From: Stercorarius parasiticus
Lineage: Eukaryota > Chordata > Aves > Charadriiformes > Stercorariidae
Assembly (NCBI GenBank): GCA_013396915.1
Contig: VWZL01006772.1
Coordinates: 252,259-316,258, forward strand
Direction: 5' to 3'
DNA: 64,000 bases
Program-made: the position numbers and the translations under genes
The notes under the pieces: model-generated
The model's database searches: none
Seen by the model: the letters and a program-made list of their open reading frames with translations, nothing else
Told to the model about the DNA's origin: nothing
Shown here: in pieces, positions 40,601 through 53,801 of the stretch
Position numbering within the stretch: position 1 is the first letter of the stretch
Layout of the letters: each line of letters opens with the position of its first letter

Positions 40601-43600
40601 CTTTCAAATTCACGCTATACAAGCCAGAAATTATTATCTCCTATTCGGACACATTTTAAACCTGTTTGTTCCTCAAATTATATCTTCATTGTTTAGGACT
40701 TCTCATGACTCCACTAGAGCTTGAAAAAGATGAAAGCAGAACAAAGGTTCTTCAGTGCATATTTCAGATGTGTGCATTGTCTCTGCTGAATATGTATTCC
40801 TTTTGCCAAAACTTTCCAAATTACTTTCTACCTTCTGTACCAGACATCTAATTACCTAAGGTGTGTAAGTGCACGTACATAAATGTGTCATCAATAGAGT
40901 TATATAGCTTAACAGACAAAAATAACAGCTTAAAGAAAATATAATCAAAAAGAAATAGGAATGAAGTTTCCCATATCCCTACCTCCCTTTGTACTCTCAA
41001 CAGACTTGAAACAACTGCATTAATGCAGCAAGCAATAGCTTGTAAAAGGATGCAAACCAGCTGAAACATTTGACAGACAGTGTTAAATACCAGAGGATTC
41101 ATATCAACCACTTTATTTGAAAAGGTGCTTTGATGTTGGCTATCTTTCATGTACCTCTTTCATGGCACATTAATAAGGAAAACTGAGATGGGGTAAATTA
41201 AGTCCCAAGGTCATATCTAGAGTTACAGCACTGTGGGTACCTGATGAAATACGGATTAATGCTGCATGAGCATTGAATAAATAAAACCACTTCTGTTAAC
41301 CACTCAAACAAGTTTTACAAGTAGTTCTGAACTTTATTCGGCAACTAGACTTCAGACATCTTAATCCCCCCACACTGCTTTGAAACCTAATTATCATAAT
41401 GTGAACCCGAATGTTAGGTCCCTTTCAAACTGCGAGTGCTATGAAGCAGAAAAGTAATGGGAATTAAGCTAGTGTAACATTAGAAATGTAGAGGCATGGA
41501 ACTTGAAAGTGGCATTTGTTAAAGCTGAGAGAGTATAATGTAGATATTCAACAACATGAAACACACATTTAAATTGAAAAGGATATTTAAAGCATGTGCA
41601 GACACCTATAAAATACAAGCGGACCTAAAATCCTGTAGAACAAACATTTCCAAATCAATTTCTTGCCACCAAGGTCCAACTTCAAAAGGTATTAAACAGT
41701 CCTATTCTACCTTAGCAGAACGTTTCTAAGTATTCTAAAGCAGACAATTTAAACATTAAAGAAAACCCAATGAGAACTTTACAAGACATTACAGACTTTC
41801 CCCTATTTGTTGCAGTACCAAAGTGTTTGAACTTAAACAGCAGTAAATTATTAATTACATTGCTTATAAAGCCTCAAGAGCAAGAAAAGATTTTGCTGAA
41901 AGTGGCAGAAAAGGATTTTCTATCAAGTTTAAAACCATGTATAACAGAAATTAAACACCAAGCCACCTAAAAAACAATAACAAAAAAAAAAATACACTTG
42001 CCTGGCTGTGTTCTTTACTGCTTATTGAAAACAAGTAACAGTTCATGACACCTATCAAACTTTCCATTAAATATGAGCTGAAATACTTCATTCTGAGCAT
42101 GCATTAATGTAAGAAGCACATAAGAGAAGTCAGACCAGTATGAATGTTTGTATTGTGACAATGAAACTACTGAGGCTGAAAGGACAATTGTGATTTTATT
42201 TCTCCAAATATAACGACTGAGCTGTTCGTGTTGTCCTGCTCTAGCAGAGCTCACCTGCCATTCAGATAGCTTTCATTTCCAAGATGCCTACAACCAACAG
42301 CAATCAAAGAAAAACAGTTGCAGTGATCGAAATACGGAATGAGATTCCTGAACTATTTTTTCAAGATTTTCATTTAATCCAAAAAGGCCAATGAAATCCT
42401 AAAAGTTCATCATCTGCCATGTTAATGCTGAACACACTGTTGTTTAATTTACATTTCTGGTCCTGTTAAAACAAATACACTTGTCTAAAACAGAACATCT
42501 GTTTTGGTTATAATACAATGTATCTTTGGCAAGAACTCACAATAGAACTAACATAAATAATCAAGAATATTTATTGAACCTTGTAACAAAAACTGATTTG
42601 TAACAAAAAACCTGAAGACTAGATATGACTGTCTCTGGGCTCTAGTCCAGTCCTAATCTAAGTCAATAAACATAGCTCTAAAAGGGAAACTACAGTAAAA
42701 AAAAAAAGTCAGTCAGTCCTGCAGTTATTTAGGTTGGATGTAGGTATCTGAAAGCATGTTGGTTACAAAAATAGTGAAAAATACTTGCTTTAAATCAAAA
42801 ACTGTCAAACTCAGTCCAGACAGGTTTTAAAGCCACACAAAAAAATCATGCCATATGCCTCATTTCCTACTACTGTCTTCACTGATTTCTCTTCTCTTTG
42901 GAAATCTTCAGTAAAACTATACAAAGTTTGTACTTGCCATTGCTGAGGATTTGTTATTTTAAATTTCTTGGTTTTCATGTATTTATTAGCACTAAGAAAG
43001 ACAAAACAGTCATCAAAAAATACTGTAATGTTTTTGAGAGAAACTGAAACAAAGAAAATTATTTTGGAATTCTCTGATCTGATACCAATACAACTTAAAT
43101 ACTTTAAAGTGAGAATCAGTTAATTTGATTCTTGCTACACAACTTTAAAAAAAAAAGTGAAACAATGTTCTCATTTAAGTCTATAGTTAAGGGCTTGCTA
43201 GAGACAGATCATGAAGCCAAAGAATAACTTCATGCACCATTCTGAAATTATTGTACAGGACTTTAGTCGTAGAGAGACTATTTTAGCATGTACTGCACAT
43301 ACGTGCAATCAATTAAGGGTTCAGATGGTTATTACCTTAAACCCTCATTAGAGTGCATACCTGTCCAGATTATTTGTGCATGCATCAACTGCACACACCT
43401 TCTTTCTAAAATTACAGACTCTATTATTATCTCATTTCCCTGGAAATGCATGATCCAAGTTCCATATGATGAGCTGGACATAAGAGTATGAACACATTTT
43501 TTATTATTTCTTTTTAATAATTGTTTCTGATCCTATTCTCCACTTCTAACAAAAAAATTTAAGTAGTATCACATTACAAGTTTTATTTGCCAAGGAAGCT

Positions 43601-43926
43601 GAAGTCTGTAGTTCCTCTCTATCAGCCACCTTTCTGAATGACAGCTTTAGAAGTTGATTGGGATTTTGGTTTTAAAGCACTATAAAACAATCCAGCCTCA
43701 TCTGCCAAGCCACTTTACATTTGGACTCCTTTAAGGAAAAAGATTGTAAATGCAAATACAATTGGCAATTCTCTGAAACTTGCACATAGCAATGAACTGA
43801 GTTTTGTTTTGCTGGGCAAGGATTTCCACCTCCATGCAGCTCAGTGTATCACTGTAAGAAGCTGAATGCTTGGGAAATGGTATCGTGTTAGATGCAACTG
43901 CCTCATTCTGTTACAGTTTAGCTACT

Positions 43927-43972
43927 GGAGGGGGTTTGTTTTGTTCTGGTTTTTTTCTTTGTTTTGTTTTTT
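43927..43972. repeat. G/T-rich low-complexity tract
   Basis: gagggggtttg followed by T runs broken by G. Confidence 0.8.
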
Positions 43973-46662
43973 ACAGTTCGAACAAATTTATTTGTAAATC
44001 CATTTTTCGGTTACAACCGCAACCTGCTGAAGCAGATCCTTAAAAATTAATTGTTCCAAGATTACCTAAATCGTTTCTTACAAGATTTTAATTGAAAAAC
44101 AATTCCTAAAGATCGCTCGATCCAAAAGCATCCCATGGATTTCCACAGAACTGCTTAGAGATCTGTATTCAGCCTATGTATAAACAAAGCCCTCATTTTC
44201 CCCTATCATCAGAAAACAACATAATCAAGGGAAGACTTTGTACATGGAAACAGAAAAGTTTTTTTGTGATTTGAGAGCACCTGCTCTGCAGGACTTTTTC
44301 TATTTAAAAAAAGAAAAAAAGAGAATAAGCAGAGTACATTCTTCCAAGTCATCTTTCATAGTTCCCCTCAAGAGGTGCAGCAGTTCTCACAATGTACATC
44401 TACTGTCACCTATTGCTCAAATGATAATTCTGTACTAACTGCTCCTCATTTAGCAAGTACCACATTTTTTACCTCAGACCGATATAAATTCCAGGCATTT
44501 CACATTATCAGAAGCGGGAGAGTGGATGTCTGGACTCATCATTCCCTTCTGTTACTAATACCAAGGAAATTAAGGAAAAGGTTTTCTGGACCTAGAAAGC
44601 AAAGAGAGTAGCTACCTTGCAGGATTCAGTGGCATGTCTGGGAAACGCCAGCACTGGATAATGCAATGAGCAGCACATAAAACTAGTTCAGTTCAGCAGA
44701 ACAGGCAACATGGGAACCCTGATCTTCAACAAAGAAACTCAGCCAAGACTGTCAAAATGTGAAGAGAGACACAAGAACTGCAAGTCCAGCTTATTTGTAA
44801 ACCCATGTATACAAACGCACATACAAACAGCAGTCTACAAAGGTCAACAGCATCAAATATGTCACCTATAGCATGCAGGACAAAAAATTTACACTCTTCT
44901 GATTTTTATTTTAATATGCAGTAACTCGGTGTTCTGCATACGAATTCTGAAGTAGGGACTAGCTCTTCACCATACATGAGCACAGCACAAAAAACATTAA
45001 AAATATAAATACATACTGAAAGCAAAAATGATTTTGATTATGCTAATTTTCACTTCCAGGAAATAATCTTGTGGGTTGAACAACTGCATTTATGTATTTT
45101 TCCTATAAATATCACAAGTTTCAGAAAAAGTGAAAGGTTATAAGATTATCTGTCACTAGAAAAAGCAACCAACTTGATAACCTTACTTCTGCCTTAGAGG
45201 ACTTATACGAATTCGTATTTCACAAGACCTTTTATCAGTTCCAAGAAAAAAAAAATATAAAATCAATACTCATAAATTATTTTGCAAATTCTGTAACCCT
45301 GAACTATGAACAGGGAAAAAATATTAAAGCAAAAGAGGAAAACACAGTGAGAAAATCATCTGCCACAGTATTATATAAATACATTTTTCTGTGTAAGCTA
45401 AATAGTTATTTACATTTTGTAGCATATGATCAATAAATAAATAAATCACTATTACCCTTTCAGAAAAAGTGCTTATGTCAATGTAATGGATTTTTAAACT
45501 ATATGAAGTGAACAACAGTGAAATTAAACATTTTCCAAAAACCACACAGTATGAAGTGTTTTCCACTCTCTACAGTTATTAAAAATCCACTGTTTTCGAG
45601 CTGGATTCAGGAAAGGGGATGTCTAATTTTTCAGAAGCTTCAACAGTCTCCTTCCTTTGAAGCAATTATAAAAAAAAAAATTAAAAAAAAAATCAGAAAA
45701 GCCCTACTATGTCTCCTGAAATAAAAAGGACGTTTAAGTATCCGATCTTGCTGCAAATTTACTTCGGAATCTCAGGAACAGAGAACAAGTACAATTAAAT
45801 GATAGCATAAATTAGTAGGAATAACACATTTGTTGAACATTTCTGTAAGATAACTTCCTAATTTATGGAGAAAAGGCTCCACTAAATGCGTACAGTAGTT
45901 TGAACAGAGAAAGGTCATAGCTTTTCCAAAAATTCAGGTAACTAGTTCAATATGTTAAGACAGTGAAAAGTAAATATTGCTGATAAACTTCATCACAAAA
46001 GATAATCCAAGGTAAATTACCAAAAATGTTTTAAAAAAAATAATGGTGTGAATTAAAAAAAAAAACAGAACAGCTCTACAGGGGAGAAAAGAAAGCAATA
46101 TAGTATGATTTCCATCCAAACCAAGAGCAGAATACTTTAGTTTGAATTCAACACACTAATGGATAAAATTTGAAGTTTAAAGAGGATAAATACCTTCACT
46201 ACTTTCTGCTAGGTATTAACGAAATATTTATTTCCAGACCATTTAATACTCATAGGATTAGCAAGCATTCCACGACACAGTCTGAAAAACGCAAGCTTTA
46301 TCATTTGCATTTAAACCTCATTTATCAAGAAATAGACACACAATGCCAAACACAGGTCCTTAGCTGTTTGAGCTGCTATTCTCGCATACTTTGTTACAAT
46401 GATAATAGCAACAGAGTGAGCCTCAGGAAGAGAAAATAAAATGCTTCAGTGAGTCTGTCTTACCGACTTGGGAAAACTACTTTCATGCTCTGAGAAGCTA
46501 CAGCCATTTTCCTTTGGCTAAAAGGATGGGTCAAGCTTGACTCAAAAAAAGAAAGACAAGGCAATAAAAAGAAACACTTCAAAAAAATTTTATATTTAAA
46601 ACTACCTGGTAAGCTAAAATGTGCTGAAGAGATGAGTATCACAGCAAGCAAAGCAATCTTAC

Positions 46663-46770
46663 CAATAAACAACATCCAGTGGTGCAAAATATTTCTTCAT
46701 AATTAAGTCAGCAAAGTAAGCTTCTGTTTCTCTGCAGGCCGTGCCATTGCCAATCACGACAGTGCTACAG
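46663..46770 (-). CDS. SRBD1: SRBD1 internal exon: YqgF core with [10 protein letters not shown] motif
   Basis: Exon of 108 nt. The acceptor is tttttaccccgtgcaaag and the donor TATTG then gtaaga. One leading C completes Asn, then come 35 codons: [35 protein letters not shown], and a trailing TG that becomes Cys with the next exon. I-G-N-G-T-A-C/S-R-E-T is the hallmark of the Tex/SRBD1 RNase H-like domain and is nearly unchanged between bacteria and animals, which makes the gene assignment secure. The three exons 46663-46770, 47815-47905 and 49107-49264 lie within 2.6 kb and encode the fold almost continuously, in contrast to the 27 kb intron that follows. Confidence 0.96.
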
Positions 46771-47814
46771 CTTTGCACGGGGTAAAAAGATGAACAATTA
46801 CTCTTAATTATTCTTTTAGACTTTTTCATACATAGCATTCAATAAACGACAATGACCGATACATCTTATTTTATATAACACAAGGTCCAGATTTAATGAG
46901 AACTTATTCCTAGTGATATCCCATAGTGTTTAATAGATTTTCCATGTGACAGTTCAAGAGAGGAGGCAAAAATTTTCACTCATTTGTAATGGAATTGAAC
47001 AGTGGTAATATCTGCAGGAAAAACAAAAAATGATGTTTCATATTGATAAGAAAAATGTAATGTTACTTACAGTCCTCAAACCCTTTCATCTCATACTTCC
47101 CTCATCTGTTATATGTCATTAAAAAGGGCAGAAGCCCAAGCAATCAGAATCTTAATTCCTTAATGGGAACATCATAGTCTGCAACAGCTTGCAAGGTCGT
47201 TGCCTCTGACTGCCCCAACCATAGCCATCAAACCACCTTGTTTAAAGCCAATCTAACACTTAAGGAAAAACTGGACTGTATATTGTGGCAGTTCAGCAGC
47301 TGACCCGGTGGAACAGATGCCTGTCCACAAGGCATCCCAAAACAGTTGGGTACATTAATCTTTCAATCATGCTGCCCCTAGTTGCAAGTCCAACTGTATA
47401 TCTGAGCAGGATTTCCTTTACTCAATAAAACTCTTCCAAAATCTAAATGTGTCTTTTGCAACGGGGAAAGATTGATGACTGATCTGGGGGCTGGGCCGGA
47501 AGAGTGAGGCTAAACTTATTCCTTAGCTGAATGTTAATTTCTATTCTTAAAAATAAATGGATTGACAGAGCTTTATGGAGATACATTCATAACATGCAGC
47601 CTTAGTCATAGCCACGGCTTGATTTCATATGCTTCTAACATACACACAGTGTAAAAGCATGAACATAGACCAAAAGAAAAATAAGCTCTGAACTACATAA
47701 AAAAAGAATAATTCCAGTTAAATTACTAGAGTTATTATTCCACCCAAAAGCAAGTATTTATGTAGTGAAGATTTTGGTAAGGAAGAGTAATAAATGGAAG
47801 TTTCTTTATCATAC
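46771..47814 (-). other. SRBD1: SRBD1 intron, 1.0 kb
   Basis: Short intron between the [10 protein letters not shown] exon and the preceding exon. Unique sequence; no repeat, RNA gene or motif recognised. Confidence 0.85.
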
Positions 47815-47905
47815 TTGTACTGTAGCAGAAGCCTCTTTATCTTCTCAGCTTCGTGAAATCCTTGACCAGAATGTAAGTAAACAACATCAGTATGCAGTAT
47901 CTGAC
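47815..47905 (-). CDS. SRBD1: SRBD1 internal exon: YqgF domain, strand-helix segment
   Basis: Exon of 91 nt. The acceptor ends ttcataattctag. The first two bases GT complete the Ser codon from 49107-49264, followed by [20 protein letters not shown] and KIKRLLLQY, then two bases AA. I chose the donor AA/gtatga because it makes Asn-Cys at the junction and gives the ...[15 protein letters not shown] order I remember for SRBD1. A second GT six bases earlier in transcript order (exon end 47821) would also keep frame and drop two residues. The intron sequence past the donor stays open by chance for several dozen codons, so the frame itself does not mark the exon end. Confidence 0.9.
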
Positions 47906-49106
47906 CTAGAATTATGAAAAAGCCATTTGATAAAAACCACAAAGATCCAGAAGCTATATCCTGCAGAACTACCAAAGGTAATTTGATGATTCACCAGGAG
48001 AGCTTCTTAATAAGCCATCTTTCCCTTTTATTTTTGTATCCAATTAGAAGAAATGTATGGTGGGCAGAAGACAAAAATGCTTTGGCTGCCAAAGCAAAAC
48101 GAGTTGATACATCTTCTAGTTCCCTGGGCACATATCCACGTAACAAATAATAAGCATCTAGTCATATTAGGCAAATAAAGTGTATTATATTATCAAAGAG
48201 AAAAACAGCAATTCACTGCAAAAGATTTATTGCTCTGGTCTAGTACATTTTACAGATCCAGTAGATGCATGAAAATTAGGAATGTAGTCTCAGGACTTGC
48301 AGTCCAGGAGCTCTATAACTCCAATGCCAGTTCTTGCCACCATCCTATCTATCACATTTGGAAATAGCTGTATTAACTGGTAGTAATAGCTTATGGTGCA
48401 ATGCAAACTAACAACCATTTACCTTACTTTTATTGCCATTTTAACACATGTCAATAACACATCTTTCCTTATACCCACGCTGGGTAGATATATTCTCAGG
48501 CAAAAAGCAGCAATGAAATAAAAGGAAAACAAGCCATTTTCACATGGGTCTAAAGAGGTACGTATCCCCAGATCATAGTAGGATGAAATGAAATGGAAAG
48601 GCTCTGTTCTATATGTCTAAAAACTGAACTAAAAAGTTCTGCAAACACAATGTTTCTGACTTCTCACATTAACACACACAGTACTAAACAAAAAAGGCTG
48701 ATAAAGTGTCCAGATGTCCAAGATATTACCCATGAAAGAAGCAAAGTTATAGAAAGTATTTAAATTCAAATTCTTTGTTAAACAATAAAAATGCCAGGTG
48801 TTCTCTCCTTGCTGACTACTGAGAGGCACAATTATTTGAACCTGTATTCAAGAAGGCAGAGGGGATTTTAAATTTTATTTTAGAGAGGAGTAATAACACC
48901 AAAGGAGACACTGGAGTCCAGATGCCAGAAAATTAACCTTAAGCCTGAAGAAAGGAGTTTGCATGACAGGGTGCAGGGAAAGCACTAAAAGCTTAACAAA
49001 AAAAGAAATCAATTTGATAAAAAAAGTAGGATTTGAACCTATCCTTTCCTCTAAACGAATATATTTTTTATCAGTCCTTTCAAAAATATTTGGAATTGAA
49101 ACTTAC
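47906..49106 (-). other. SRBD1: SRBD1 intron, 1.2 kb
   Basis: Short intron within the exon cluster. Unique AT-rich sequence with no element recognised. A T-arm-like string near 49026-49050 was considered and rejected as a tRNA. Confidence 0.85.
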
Positions 49107-49264
49107 TGGTTGGTGAAATAATTGCCAACTTGCAGCCATGTTTGTAGCCAGGATCTACTCCCATCAAAGTACGGCCCCTCACAGGGCTGGTCAGAAGCAA
49201 CTGCCGGAGGTTTCTCCCAAACATCATGACAGATTCTTTCTCTGCATCAGATGTCAACTTTGAT
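49107..49264 (-). CDS. SRBD1: SRBD1 internal exon: start of YqgF/RNase H-like domain
   Basis: Exon of 158 nt, the longest in the window. The acceptor is tcatccttctaag and the donor is ACCA then gtaagt, a near-consensus site. It supplies one base to finish an Arg codon, then 52 codons, then one base (A) completed by the next exon to Ser. It opens [19 protein letters not shown], then has [15 protein letters not shown] and the core [15 protein letters not shown]. The last motif is the first beta strand and turn of the YqgF/RNase H-like fold (compare G-x-DPG-x-x-x-G in bacterial Tex), and its Asp sits where this superfamily places the first metal-binding acidic residue. Whether SRBD1 cuts nucleic acid is not known to me. 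Confidence 0.95.
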
Positions 49265-51009
49265 CTTAGAAGGATGAAAGCAAAAAACATTTCCCCCTCA
49301 ATTAGCTTTCAAGTGCACTTTTGAATTGTTCCAAAGTTGTGAGGCTTTTTCAAATCATGTTTTCATTATCTTTAACTAAATATTACACTTACAATCAAGT
49401 TTTTGACACTTCTAAAAAAATGAACAGCTATATGTTCATCTCATTATGGTTCTAATAAAGTAAATCAACATGAGAGTATAACAGAAATACCTATAACGCT
49501 GTACGCACAGTAACTAACATTCAAAGATCAACTTATAATTTTGAGCAAAGAACAGCTTCCCATCAAAGCTGATACCTAATTGCAAAGAAAAGTGGATTTG
49601 AAGAAGGCGCGGATTGACTTCATCGTAACTGCCCAGTTTTGGAGAAAAATCACTACCCAGCAAAAAAAGGATGACCATTCAAGCTGAGAGGTACTGGAGA
49701 GAAACTGGAAGAGCCTATCTAATTAATTGCTAACACACCGTGACTCATGAGGCATTTAATTTCATCTTCTAATTACGTTATTTAAGAGTCATCACAGAAG
49801 TGTGTAGACTTGAGGTCTTTCTAGGAGGGTATTCTGCTTCCTCAGAACGAAACTAGAAAGCTGACGGGGTCATGATGTTCCCTACCTTTCTCTTCCATGT
49901 TCTCCAACAGAAAGAAGTGAGTTAGTACAGCAAGGATTGACTTTGATGACTTTGAGCAAGAACACTTACTGCAGAGTGTTATGAGAAACATATCAGTCTT
50001 GTTGAGTGAAGGTGTACAAGATGCATGATGTCTTATTTGTCAGATGTGGCCAGTAAGACAATGACTGATAAGGACAAGTAGTTTTGTCATGGTATGGCAT
50101 CTTATATAAAAAAAAGCAAAAATGAAAAAGTAACAGGGACACAAATATTCATCACCTAGCTGATTTTTTTTTTCTTTTGCAGGTATTCATTGCCATTTTC
50201 AGCTGCATTACATTGTCAATAACTATAACAATTACACAAGCAAAAGCAATACAGTAAAGCCTTCATATAACTTAAAGGGTAACCAGTGCCCTAATTCTCC
50301 TTTTCCTTTTACCCATCACTGCAAAAAGTTGTATCTGGGTTTATTTTTACGGAAGAAAAAACCTGCATTCCATTTAACTAACCCTATAAGAATAGGGCAG
50401 GGGAAAATACTCAAGTTGTTTAGGTCAATCAATGCATGACAAGCAGGCTATAAACGGTTCAAAGACAACCCTCAGTAGGGCTATTTGACATGATGGGATA
50501 TGAAGCTGTTCTGAGTCATTTTCAGATGTGGAAGAACTTAGGAGTCTGACTTGAATTTTGACCAAACAACCAGCTCAGCCCTGTCTCATCCCACAGTGGT
50601 ACAGAAAGAGCTGGTAAGTCCTCACCATCTCTCATTTTTAAAATGGTCTAGAGTTAGGTCTAGATTCTCTTTCACACATTATTGATTGAACATTTTCTAA
50701 GGAAGCATGCAACAGCAAAACTCTCTCTTATATCCCCATGGTTTTTGGTTCTGTATCAAGTATACCAAATTAACACAGGCATGATTTAAAGCGAGATGGC
50801 GGAGGGTATATATGAATTCCAAGACTCCTTAGCAATTTAAACATGCCCTCAGCACCAAAGAGCAGAGACTCTGTATATTGCCACCACTGAAAACAAGAAT
50901 ATGGGAATAGCTGCAGTATTTCGGGTAAGTGGTCCCCGTATCCCAGTATCTTGTCTCCAAGTGTGGCTATAAGCAGCTGCCTAGGGAGGTGATACAGCAC
51001 CACTAGTAT

Positions 51010-51785
51010 ACCTGACCTGTCCCATCATCTTATCCTAGCCTCCAACTATTTCCAGCTCATAGTATTCCTGAGATTGACATGATTTGTCTCTTTAGTAGCC
51101 CATAACAGATCTGTTGTCCAACTATCCAGTCTCCTACTGAACCCATGCACATTTCTTGCACCTACATAGTCCATTGGCAGCGAGTTCTGCACATCCATCA
51201 CAAACTCTGCAAATAGCTACAATCATTTGGTTGGAAGTCGATTCTTTTTAATTTTTATGGCTGCCTAGGTCTTATACCGGAAGAGAGTAAAAATTTATCC
51301 CTAGAAACCCTGGGCCACTCTTCGCATGCGATTTGTCTCTAAGTCCTCTCTTTTCCAAGCTGAAGAGTCATAGCCGACTCAATCCTCCTTCACATAGAAA
51401 TTATTTTATACCTCATTACCCTTCACTGGGCCTTTTCCAGTTCTAATGAATCTTCCAATTACTACTTTTTCCCCAAGGTGAAGAGATCAAAGTGGCCAAT
51501 AATAAATATGGGCCAGCTATATCAATGGTTCTCTGTTTTGGCTTTATTCCTTAACTAAATAATCTTAGCTTCTGAGCACTTAACATTTATGTGGAGCTAC
51601 CTTCCACAGTGCCGAAGTGTCTTTCCTGAGTGTCAGGGTAGCTCAGAGTTTATAATTTCCTTATAAAGAAAGAATTACTTCCCCTTGCAAGCATCATTTT
51701 ACTCTCATCTCCATTGAATTTCAGTTGCCATTTCACTTCCTGGTCATTTAAGTCTTGCAATACTTTCTCCCATTCTTAAAAAATT
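51010..51785 (-). mobile_element. Ancient diverged CR1-like LINE fragment
   Basis: Strongly diverged but collinear with the antisense of older sauropsid CR1 subfamilies. Recognisable pieces in order are ttggcagcgagttctgcaca, ctctcttttccaagctgaag, ggccttttccagttctaatg, and ccattgaatttcagttgcca followed by a tcatttaagtcttgcaatac stretch. The order and spacing fit a single insertion on the minus strand. It is far more decayed than the copy at 6981, so it probably predates modern bird orders. Boundaries are approximate, the low-coordinate end especially. Confidence 0.6.
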
Positions 51786-53717
51786 CAACAAAAGTAACCC
51801 ACACCACAGAACAAGCTTCTTCCAGGGAGGGTCCAGGGGCATGGGCTGGAGGTGTTGGTTAAATTCTAGTCCATGCAACCACCAGAACAATTTGATGCCA
51901 CTTGTGAGAGATCAGAGACAACAAAGCAAGTAGCTATGCCTCACAACCACATGGATCTCCTACATACATGCACAACAGAGATTCAACCAGCCACACATGC
52001 ATAGAAATGAAGTTTAAGAGTGGTTTGTAAACAAGGGAAGGTTGAATGCTCTTGGACTTGAGGCTTTGTACAGAGACAAGTCAAGTTCCAGCTTTCCATC
52101 TATCCCAGAGATACAGGGTCCCTATTGCCCACAAGGCCAAGTCCTCCCACACTGCAAATTCACATCAGTCCACCTGTGAGGGGAGACTTGCACAGGAATT
52201 AAAATTGCGCCTAAACACATGCTATTAGTTACATGCACCTTTTGGAAATCATGCTTAAAATTGGCATGGATATGCAGAAACTTTTATAGTAACAGGAAAT
52301 GTTACTGAAAGTGCCAGGTGCGTAGGGGGAGCATAACGTATGTCCTTTCTATTACATAATATCCTGTATTTTTTAATTTCAAATATAGACCTCTCTTTTC
52401 TCTCTAACTGTCTCTCACTCAACACTTGCATCAATGGCATGATCTACTGTCCCAAGTACTGGCCTTTAATTTCAAGTTTGGAGTAGTCATTTGATCCTTG
52501 AACAAATATCAGGCTACCTCAAACAATCTAATATTTTTCTCTTTTTCAGTGCACTACTGTCTCCATCCAAATGGCAAGATGCCCAGCTCCATGTTTTTCC
52601 AATTTGTGACAATTCTCATTAATATGGCAGAGATATAAGGCAGAGGCGGATAGCAGTCCTCCTCTCTAAACACAGGAGGAATGGTTATTTTGTAAAAAAC
52701 AAAACAAAACCCTTCTGTTGCTGCTTTATGAAAAAGTATCAACCAAGTCAGAATTTCAAGCCCCTCCCTTGAACACTATGAAGCACTCAGACTGTATATC
52801 ACTAACAGGTATATTGTAATAAAAGCAAATAACCTAATCATGACCTACTAGGCTTCTACATTCAATGTTATAAAAGCCAGTTTTTAAATTGAGATTTAAA
52901 ACTCCCCACTTCCATACACAGTCTTAGAGGCAATCCTTTCCGTGGAAAAATATCTGCAAACTAGCTTCAGGTGTGAAACAAGATATACAGAGAAGTGTTT
53001 GTGTCCCTAAAGACACAGGAGAGAAAGCACTCACTTCGAGAAAGTATGGAAAATTAGGAAAGGATTATCCATTAAAAAAATATGTCTATGCCACATCACT
53101 TGCATCAAATCCTGATGGAGTCATTCCATGCAGTACTGCAACAAAATAAAGTGTATTTCAAAGAGCCAAAAGCAACACTGGACATTATTATACCAGATAC
53201 AAGAAATGATGGTATCTGACAGAGTGGAAGAAAGGAAATTAAACAATAAATAAGGTAACTGTCTTGCTGGCAAGTTTCTGTCTTCTGATCACTAGAAGCA
53301 CCAGAAATTTCAATACATTCTTGGAAACTTTCTGTTCCAACATTTAATGATAATAAAAAGGAAAGAAAAAAAGAGCAGTGGGGGGTGGGTTGGAAATATT
53401 AGGGCTAAAAGGAGGTATTGAATACTTTAGCAGCCCTTTGCAACAGTCCTAAAAATCAGCTTCTGGTGTGGGCGGAAAGCAAAAAAAAGAAGGATAAGGG
53501 TTAAGTGGTTATGGACCAGGACTATTACTGGCAGGTGCTTTGCATTCCTCTCTACAGGAGAGGTTTCACCTTTTCCTAACCAGACACCACCAATCATGCA
53601 AAATTATCACAAAGAATAAAACATAAGCAGACATCCACTCCGGAACAGGCAGCAAGCTTTGTATTCTTTGCATTTATGACTTGTGGGCTACATCTAGGAA
53701 GTAATAGGGAAGGAAGC

Positions 53718-53801
53718 TTTTTTAGTTTGGTTAGTTTTGAGTTTGGTTGGTTTTTTTGTTCAGGTTTTTTTGGGGGGGGTTTTTTTGTTTTTTTTTTTTT
53801 T
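53718..53801. repeat. G/T-rich low-complexity tract
   Basis: GGTTTT-like repeats with an 8-G run at 53772-53779, ending in a long T run. Confidence 0.85.

Larger units (their letters stand above)
19551..46662 (-). other. SRBD1: SRBD1 intron, 27.1 kb
   Basis: The largest intron in the window. The flanking exons join in phase to give ...[13 protein letters not shown], so no exon appears to be missing. It holds a CTCF-like motif (23301-23314), an enhancer-like block (about 26880-27260), a CR1 fragment (32031-32169), a possible hAT transposon end (37604-37680), short tandem repeats and several AT-rich microsatellites. A GC-richer patch at about 32680-32990 carries overlapping open frames with no recognisable protein. 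Elsewhere I see only unique AT-rich sequence. Confidence 0.8.

Noticed and set aside
47718..47975. Continuous 85-codon open frame read as a separate small gene
   Set aside because: Its middle is the SRBD1 exon 47815-47905; the extensions on both sides are intron sequence beyond clear splice sites.
49016..49055. tRNA T-arm-like string (gtaggatttgaacctatcc)
   Set aside because: No matching acceptor stem, anticodon arm or D-arm was found around it, and no other mitochondrial sequence is nearby to suggest a mitochondrial insertion.
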